Shown piece after piece: positions 63,335 through 64,000 of a DNA stretch of 64,000 bases (positions within the stretch are counted from its first letter, which is position 1; each line of letters starts with the position of its first letter). A program made the translations under genes and the position numbers. Source of the stretch: Stratiolaelaps scimitus (Eukaryota; Arthropoda; Arachnida; Mesostigmata; Laelapidae); NCBI GenBank assembly GCA_019614645.1, contig JABWDB010000019.1, positions 3,394,501 to 3,458,500 on the forward strand, in the 5' to 3' direction. The notes below the pieces were generated by a model that was not told the DNA's origin, ran no database searches, and saw only the letters and a program-made list of their open reading frames with translations.

Positions 63335-63663
63335 CATGCTCAAACATCGATATAAACAGTGCCCTCTAGCCGAACTCATTTGCATTGTTACTGCTAGTAC
63401 TCATTATTATTATTATTCAGCGGATTTCCTCTCGCTAACCAACTTGGACCACTTCTAGAGAATTATCGTTGTGCGTTGTCCCGATGATAACCTCCTCTTC
63501 TATTTCATTTCAGTAACGGACTATCCCGCCCACGCTCACAAACTGATCATACGAGTTGTAGGCTACACGCTGATGGGAGCCTTCCAGGCTTCCCCGGAGA
63601 TCAGTCTCCTGTTGCCTGGCAACGAGCGGAGCTCCAAGAAACGCGATCAGGCTATTGTATCCG
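10382..63663 (+). CDS. tutl: Turtle (Tutl/IGSF9-family) cell adhesion protein, ectodomain exons, partial at both ends
   Basis: Ten exons join in one frame: 10382-10526, 20282-20402, 33316-33460, 36685-36982, 44801-44937, 51291-51544, 52437-52674, 53100-53498, 56661-56993 and 63514-63663 (2220 bases, about 740 residues). They encode five Ig domains and two FN3 domains, the ectodomain architecture of Turtle. Diagnostic stretches include VPYLVQW and PIYIWYDGYP in Ig1, KNGTWIYLDVLAPP between Ig1 and Ig2, and NEVATL before FN1. Drosophila Turtle is a neuronal membrane protein acting in axon targeting, dendrite patterning and motor behaviour; that role is inherited knowledge here. The related protein Borderless has the same domain plan, but the Ig1 and linker motifs fit Turtle better. 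The signal peptide and the transmembrane and cytoplasmic parts are not in the recognised exons. Confidence 0.93.
16842..16933. repeat. Perfect 92-bp palindrome with (AT)n centre
   Basis: The left arm CAGACACTGGCTGCCCTCTA, continuing TGGAACCTCCAT, is exactly the reverse complement of the right arm that ends at 16933. Between them lie only alternating A and T (16872-16903), so the whole 92 bases are symmetrical about 16887.5. Unique arms of 30 bases are too long to arise by chance. The DNA could extrude as a cruciform, and a transcript would fold into a long hairpin. It may be a foldback or MITE-like insertion, or an inverted duplication seeded at the microsatellite. An assembly artefact at the AT run is also possible. 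Confidence 0.95.
17625..17670. repeat. (AT)18 microsatellite followed by a short (GT)n run
   Basis: An uninterrupted AT dinucleotide run spans 17625-17660 and continues into GTGTGTGT. It is compound, as is common when AT runs mutate by slippage. No flanking inverted arms are seen here, in contrast with the AT run at 16872-16903. Confidence 0.95.
18267..19607 (+). CDS. C-terminal half of a non-LTR retrotransposon polyprotein (RT thumb, CCHC zinc knuckle, restriction-like endonuclease)
   Basis: The frame is open from 18267 to TAG at 19605-19607; there is no ATG at its start and the 5' part of the element is missing. Residue numbers here count from 18273. The N-terminal 120 residues resemble the region after the reverse transcriptase palm, ending in PVRFGGLGIL (about 113-122). 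A zinc knuckle C255-x2-C258-x8-H267-x4-C272 follows. An endonuclease-like core comes next: RRPDG with P315-D316, then WDGTVVD at 331-337, as in PD-(D/E)xK nucleases. Zinc knuckle plus restriction-like endonuclease at the C terminus is the plan of R2-type and related early-branching LINEs. The catalytic YxDD part of the RT is absent, so the copy cannot be autonomous. Its uninterrupted frame suggests recent arrival. Confidence 0.75.
   Translation, partial: PTLHTDVHTCRLTQRLSLELVGSPLTDEAIRPLLDRCLERTAVMLDRLPLLSAHQGLFLLRSCFSAARMQHLLRTCPAGTEASALHDYDDMVLDALTTILNLQLPPEAASQATLPVRFGGLGILSVRRLADVCYAASLTAVADLVATVLPPEALAHFSASQEAALDQTGARARVPPDKQSKQRAWSDALHQELRDSLLASAPHAADQARLRAVDRPGAGAWLHALPSSSLGTALDDRSLRFCVGLRLGAPVVAAHSCERCGDPVATNGHHGLSCERSAGRHPRHTMLNDTLVRALHSAGIPCTREPQGLDTSDGRRPDGLTLVPFHRGQHLVWDGTVVDTLAPSYVNHCATIPGYAVARAERAKLRKYAALQATHLFSPLAFETLGGHGPLTANFLEGVYHRLIRATGDKRAGSFLLQRLSLAVQRGNAIAFLGTLSSSPPPPHNP
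18300..19645 (+). mobile_element. 5'-truncated non-LTR retrotransposon with restriction-like endonuclease
   Basis: The element starts abruptly around 18300, where recognisable coding similarity begins, and is GC-rich and CpG-rich compared with what follows. After the stop codon there are about 40 bases of 3' UTR with AATAAA at 19632-19637. No poly(A) tract and no target-site duplication could be identified by eye. 5' truncation is the usual result of incomplete target-primed reverse transcription. It lies in the same orientation as the host gene, inside turtle intron 1. The exact borders are uncertain by tens of bases. Confidence 0.7.
20179..20246 (+). other. Near-perfect stem-loop just upstream of turtle exon b
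   Basis: The core at 20192-20237 folds 20 bases (CAGGATAGCCTGTGAAGAAC) against the next 20 (GTTCTCCATAGGCTATCCTG) around the six-base loop TGAGCC. There is one A/C mismatch and one G-U pair. A further six-pair stem (AGTCGA with TTGACT, one G-U) can form outside it across an asymmetric internal loop, giving 68 bases in all. It ends 44 bases before the exon b acceptor junction, within the likely branch-point zone. It may be a splicing-control structure, a small-RNA precursor or a minute inverted repeat. Confidence 0.6.
20282..20402 (+). CDS. tutl: turtle exon b: second half of Ig1
   Basis: The exon encodes the end of Ig1: YDGYPPHASDDY, SLNLTNVREADKGW and the second Ig cysteine in YECK. The acceptor is TTTCAG (to 20281) and the donor is GTGAGT at 20403. 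It enters in phase 2 and leaves in phase 0. The D-x-G-x-Y-x-C motif of the Ig fold appears as DKGWYEC. The stretch matches Turtle Ig1 closely. Confidence 0.92.
23680..23708. repeat. (TA)n microsatellite
   Basis: A run of about 14 TA units lies inside turtle intron 2. Confidence 0.95.
33060..33125 (-). repeat. tRNA-derived SINE or tRNA relic (B box)
   Basis: On the minus strand, TTGCGGGTTCAAATGC contains a B-box-like GGTTCAAATGC (plus 33071-33081). It is preceded by GGCGAGTCGTTGTTTCTCATATCGG, which resembles a decayed tRNA D and anticodon region. No cloverleaf can be completed. It fits a degenerate tRNA-derived short interspersed element; a chance match cannot be ruled out. Confidence 0.3.
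33316..33460 (+). CDS. tutl: turtle exon c: Ig1-Ig2 linker and start of Ig2
   Basis: Starting VFFLSRETMKNGTWIYLDV, this exon carries LAPPHF and the first half of Ig2 up to its first cysteine (LVLPCKADG). The KNGTW motif followed by an LDV-x-APP strand is characteristic of Turtle and IGSF9 at this point. The acceptor is CACAG at 33311-33315 and the donor is GTAAGT at 33461. Phase 0 in, phase 1 out (G joins GA of exon d). Confidence 0.93.
33461..36684 (+). other. tutl: turtle intron 3 (about 3.2 kb)
   Basis: It begins GTAAGT and ends TTCCAG. It holds a short CA/GC-rich stretch next to the donor, AGC-rich sequence near 33976-34012, and no recognisable gene or RNA. Frames on both strands look like shadows of low-complexity DNA. 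Confidence 0.8.
36685..36982 (+). CDS. tutl: turtle exon d: rest of Ig2 and first part of Ig3
   Basis: It encodes the Ig2 core tryptophan (QLIWEKEG), the D-x-G-x-Y-x-C motif (DVGEYVCVAKNSQG) and the strand VIIAG. The A/B strands of Ig3 follow with their first cysteine (AEFICEAKALP). The acceptor is TTCCAG at 36679-36684 and the donor is GTGAGA at 36983. Phase 1 in, phase 2 out (AG joins G of exon e to give Arg). PPTNLTKIEG is an N-glycosylation-type site also placed here in Turtle. Confidence 0.94.
37115..37185 (-). repeat. tRNA-derived SINE relic
   Basis: The minus strand reads GAGTTGAGAGTCTGGGTCAC, GGAAATAGAGATCGCAGG and TTAAAATCCTGTCC. This is the order A-box-like D arm, anticodon-like arm and B-box-like GGTTAAAATCC (plus 37127-37137) with a short T stem. 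Stem pairing is imperfect and no acceptor stem is evident, so this is a decayed SINE head or tRNA pseudogene. Plus-strand CCTATCGGA is duplicated just upstream (37105 and 37116). Confidence 0.4.
37505..37548. repeat. (AT)22 microsatellite
   Basis: An uninterrupted AT run of about 44 bases in turtle intron 4. It lies 5' of an AT-rich stretch with no coding features. Confidence 0.95.
39180..39203. repeat. (TA)n microsatellite
   Basis: A TA run of 12 units, continued by ATAGATATATATGCATAT, in turtle intron 4. Confidence 0.9.
42247..42267. repeat. (GT)n microsatellite
   Basis: About ten GT units without interruption in turtle intron 4. Confidence 0.9.
43117..43166 (-). repeat. 3' tail of a non-LTR retrotransposon, copy 2
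   Basis: Read on the minus strand, TATATTGCAGTTCCGAGAAT continues AAACATTTGATTATG and then a TATGA-type short repeat. The core matches copy 1 near 493-545 (GCAGTTCCG, then AATAAACATTTG), while the terminal short repeat differs. Such variation in tail repeats is expected between independent LINE insertions. No coding part is recognisable upstream on the minus strand. Confidence 0.45.
43761..43778. repeat. Poly-C run (C18)
   Basis: Eighteen consecutive C on the plus strand. The minus strand is G18, which can form a G-quadruplex. Such runs are also frequent sequencing-length errors. Confidence 0.9.
44801..44937 (+). CDS. tutl: turtle exon e: middle of Ig3
   Basis: It encodes the Ig3 core tryptophan (RWLYNG), then LRQDGTLFIYPTSAEDSGWY and the second cysteine in YTCEISNG. 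The acceptor has a strong pyrimidine tract ending TTTACAG at 44800. The donor is GTTAGT at 44938, weaker than the usual GTAAGT. Phase 2 in, phase 1 out. A Trp-x-Tyr core and D-S-G-x-Y-x-C motif fit Turtle Ig3. Confidence 0.92.
47790..47804. repeat. Poly-C run (C15)
   Basis: Fifteen consecutive C after a CT-rich stretch; the other strand is G15. It lies 36 bases before the 47841-47866 hairpin. Confidence 0.9.
47841..47866 (+). repeat. Perfect 9-bp hairpin
   Basis: CCCCCAGCA pairs exactly with TGCTGGGGG around the eight-base loop GGCATCCT. This is a GC-rich, very stable small stem-loop in intron 5. A biological role is not indicated by the surroundings. Confidence 0.8.
48628..48685. repeat. 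(AGC)n and (CTG)n in inverted arrangement
   Basis: TAGCAGCAGCAGCAGCA (48628-48644) is the exact reverse complement of TGCTGCTGCTGCTGCTA (48669-48685), separated by 24 bases. The two trinucleotide runs can form a 17-bp stem. CAG/CTG runs are slippage-prone, and inverted pairs add instability. Confidence 0.85.
51176..51290 (+). other. tutl: Possible alternative first exon with signal-peptide-like sequence
   Basis: An ATG at 51176 opens a frame of 38 codons that continues in phase into exon f. After about 20 polar residues comes a hydrophobic run (AVAIPLFILLIVNCCLVFIDA), then GIGQPDS of exon f. If transcription started upstream of 51176, the product would begin with a signal peptide or anchor followed by Ig4, Ig5 and FN3. 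The hydrophobic codons overlap the T-rich tract that precedes the acceptor at 51290, and T-rich DNA naturally encodes Phe, Leu, Ile and Val. It may therefore be accidental. Confidence 0.25.
51291..51544 (+). CDS. tutl: turtle exon f: end of Ig3 and first part of Ig4
   Basis: It encodes the last strand of Ig3 (IGQPDSATAYLNIEYP), then Ig4 strands with the cysteine in IRCFIQSNP, the core tryptophan in VTWYKDRRP and NNGSLYFQNVTHEHQ. The acceptor is GATGCAG at 51290 and the donor is GTAAGG at 51545. Phase 1 in, phase 0 out. NGS and NVT are potential N-glycosylation sites. The stretch closely follows Turtle, including the FTP-x-x-QY-x-P strand. Confidence 0.94.
51545..52436 (+). other. tutl: turtle intron 6 (892 bases)
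   Basis: It begins GTAAGG and ends TTTTGCAG. A CT-rich stretch near 52320-52340 precedes the acceptor. No gene, repeat of note or RNA is seen. Confidence 0.9.
52437..52674 (+). CDS. tutl: turtle exon g: end of Ig4 and first part of Ig5
   Basis: GRYLCSPFNIHGNGGAS completes Ig4 with its second cysteine, and EVLVREPPVFSIKP leads into Ig5. The first Ig5 cysteine lies in ISMSCEGKG and the core tryptophan in VTWRRADG. The acceptor is TTGCAG at 52436; the donor is GTAAGG at 52675. Phase 0 in, phase 1 out. GRY plus the previous HQ rebuilds the Y-x-C motif across the junction, which confirms the splice. Confidence 0.94.
52675..53099 (+). other. tutl: turtle intron 7 (425 bases)
   Basis: The shortest intron of the locus, from GTAAGG to ACACAG. 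It contains an A-rich stretch near 52838-52860. The frame of exon h stays open about 80 bases upstream of the acceptor, but no coding similarity extends there. Confidence 0.9.
53100..53498 (+). CDS. tutl: turtle exon h: end of Ig5 and whole FN3-1
   Basis: NLTLRSIQKEDHGRYECIIQ ends Ig5 with its second cysteine, then NEVATLVTS. FN3-1 runs from PHAPTNVSV to the end of the exon, with the fold's conserved tryptophan in VSWLPGYDGG and the Y-x-F motif in SMYEFQVLSRNAFGDG. The acceptor is CACAG at 53099. The best donor is GTTAGT at 53499, phase 1, which makes Lys with AA of exon i. If this donor is not used, the frame ends at TAG 53501-53503 after only two more residues. Confidence 0.92.
53499..56660 (+). 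other. tutl: turtle intron 8 (about 3.2 kb), with a possible alternative 3' end
   Basis: It begins GTTAGT and ends ATTCCAG. The first stop in frame with exon h is at 53501-53503, and two AATAAA signals lie at 53747 and 53773. The remainder holds GA-rich repeats near 55029-55066 and no recognisable gene. Confidence 0.8.
53747..53778 (+). promoter_or_regulatory. tutl: Two AATAAA polyadenylation signals after the FN3-1 exon
   Basis: AATAAA occurs at 53747-53752 and 53773-53778, about 245-275 bases after an in-frame stop that follows FN3-1. A transcript keeping the start of intron 8 could be cleaved here, giving a soluble five-Ig, one-FN3 product. AATAAA is also frequent by chance in AT-rich DNA, so RNA evidence would be needed. 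Confidence 0.3.
56661..56993 (+). CDS. tutl: turtle exon i: FN3-1/FN3-2 linker and most of FN3-2
   Basis: KWNYIEGAYPTDAYGATYIP forms a linker, then a proline-rich segment (PKPPPPQAVVV) opens FN3-2. The FN3 core tryptophan lies in HVSWLPPPPPVASG and the central strand in YYTVEYKLEASNAWV. A Ser/Gln/Asn-rich insertion (SGSQGSNQSLLPG) between the second and third strands is longer than I recall for Drosophila Turtle. The acceptor is ATTCCAG at 56660; the donor is GTAAGT at 56994. Phase 1 in, phase 1 out. Confidence 0.88.
57106..57128. repeat. (TTAA)n tandem repeat
   Basis: Nearly six TTAA units in a row, about 112 bases after exon i. TTAA is also the target site of piggyBac-type elements, but no such element is visible. 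Confidence 0.85.
59041..59250 (-). pseudogene. Unrecognised protein-like open frame, possibly a gene remnant
   Basis: The minus strand encodes about 68 residues ending FNFLHEEDLLRIPLDYNESI-PGKV and a TAA stop. The composition is balanced, and a SKIGGSYIRGGQGLVY segment looks like real protein, unlike the low-complexity frames elsewhere in the introns. There is no ATG start. Further minus-strand pieces of similar character lie at 59127-59435 and 59626-59817 in other frames. I do not recognise the family; it may be a decayed mobile element or processed pseudogene, or simply chance. Confidence 0.2.
59486..59531. repeat. (AT)23 microsatellite
   Basis: The longest AT run in the window, about 46 bases, inside turtle intron 9. 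Confidence 0.95.
63299..63332. repeat. (TA)n microsatellite
   Basis: About 17 TA units, 180 bases before the exon j acceptor. Confidence 0.95.
63514..63663 (+). CDS. tutl: turtle exon j: end of FN3-2 and juxtamembrane segment
   Basis: Joined to exon i the sequence reads MQYLLTDYPAHAHKLIIRVV and then GYTLMGAFQASPEISLLLP, the last FN3-2 strands. NERSSKKRDQAIVSG follows and matches the lysine/arginine-rich juxtamembrane stretch just before the Turtle transmembrane helix. The acceptor is TTTCAG at 63513 and the donor is GTACGT at 63664. Phase 1 in, phase 1 out. The transmembrane exon is therefore expected beyond the window. Confidence 0.86.
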
Positions 63664-64000
63664 GTACGTAAGTCATTTCGGCACGATGTACACGGACGCG
63701 TCATCTATTGTCTGTCTATGTGACACACGATCGTCCTTAATGACCCTATGTATACATATATATATATATGTATATATATTATACATACAGTGGTTGATCA
63801 TTATAATGCACGATAATATGGAACCGTTCTGCGCTTGGTTTAAACCTACAGACGGTTGATGCCCATGCAGGCACAGATCGACCTTAGAGCACTTGTTTTT
63901 ACCCTGGAGATGTTGTTGTTTGGGTTATATAATAACTTTAGAGCATTGTTACAAAACAAAGTACCCGTCAACAAACACCGTTCATTCGGCTTCCTGCACG
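63664..64000 (+). other. tutl: Start of turtle intron 10, running off the window
   Basis: It begins GTACGT. An AT-rich near-palindromic stretch lies near 63750-63790. No further exon is seen before the window ends. Confidence 0.75.

Larger units (their letters stand above)
56994..63513 (+). other. tutl: turtle intron 9 (about 6.5 kb)
   Basis: It begins GTAAGT and ends TTTCAG. It contains a (TTAA)n stretch (57106-57128), GA-rich runs near 57135-57155 and 58178-58208, long AT runs (59486-59531, 63299-63332) and a protein-like minus-strand fragment (59041-59250). A plus-strand frame at 62192-62434 is open with no clear splice sites. No independent gene can be named. Confidence 0.8.

Noticed and set aside
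1..64000. CRISPR array, bacterial operon or prophage-type system
   Set aside because: No regularly spaced direct repeats, no ribosome-binding sites or gene clusters. Spliced GT-AG exons of an animal gene show that the DNA is eukaryotic.

Overview
The window is animal nuclear DNA. It holds ten spliced exons of one plus-strand gene with GT-AG introns of 0.4 to 12.9 kb, AT microsatellites and retrotransposon remains. Joined across the splice sites, the exons encode about 740 residues in one continuous frame: five immunoglobulin domains and then two fibronectin type III domains. The order of domains and many local motifs match arthropod Turtle (Tutl; IGSF9 family), a neuronal cell-surface adhesion protein. 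The host is certainly an arthropod. A chelicerate (mite or tick) is my best guess from the large introns and fairly GC-rich, CpG-bearing sequence, but this is not proven.

Layout. 1-10381 lies upstream of the first recognised exon. It contains a retrotransposon tail, a tRNA-like element and a minus-strand open frame that resembles the Siah/Sina substrate-binding domain. 10382-63663 is the turtle locus: Ig1 (exons a, b), Ig2 (c, d), Ig3 (d, e, f), Ig4 (f, g), Ig5 (g, h), FN1 (h), FN2 (i, j). The signal-peptide exon was not found and may lie upstream of the window. The transmembrane and cytoplasmic exons must lie beyond 64000, because exon j ends in phase 1 just where the membrane segment should follow.

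The introns hold most of the sequence. Intron 1 carries a 5'-truncated non-LTR retrotransposon of the class with a C-terminal zinc knuckle and restriction-like endonuclease. It also has a perfect 92-bp palindrome and a near-perfect 46-nt hairpin about 44 bases before exon b. Other introns have tRNA-derived relics, a second retrotransposon tail, CAG/CTG and poly-C tracts, and many (AT)n runs.

Two spots suggest extra isoforms of the gene. The intron after FN1 opens with an in-frame stop followed by two AATAAA signals, which would give a secreted form lacking FN2 and the membrane anchor. An ATG-initiated, signal-peptide-like frame also runs straight into exon f. I found no CRISPR array, operon or other clearly independent protein-coding gene. 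Most long open frames here are chance products of GC-rich or low-complexity intron sequence.
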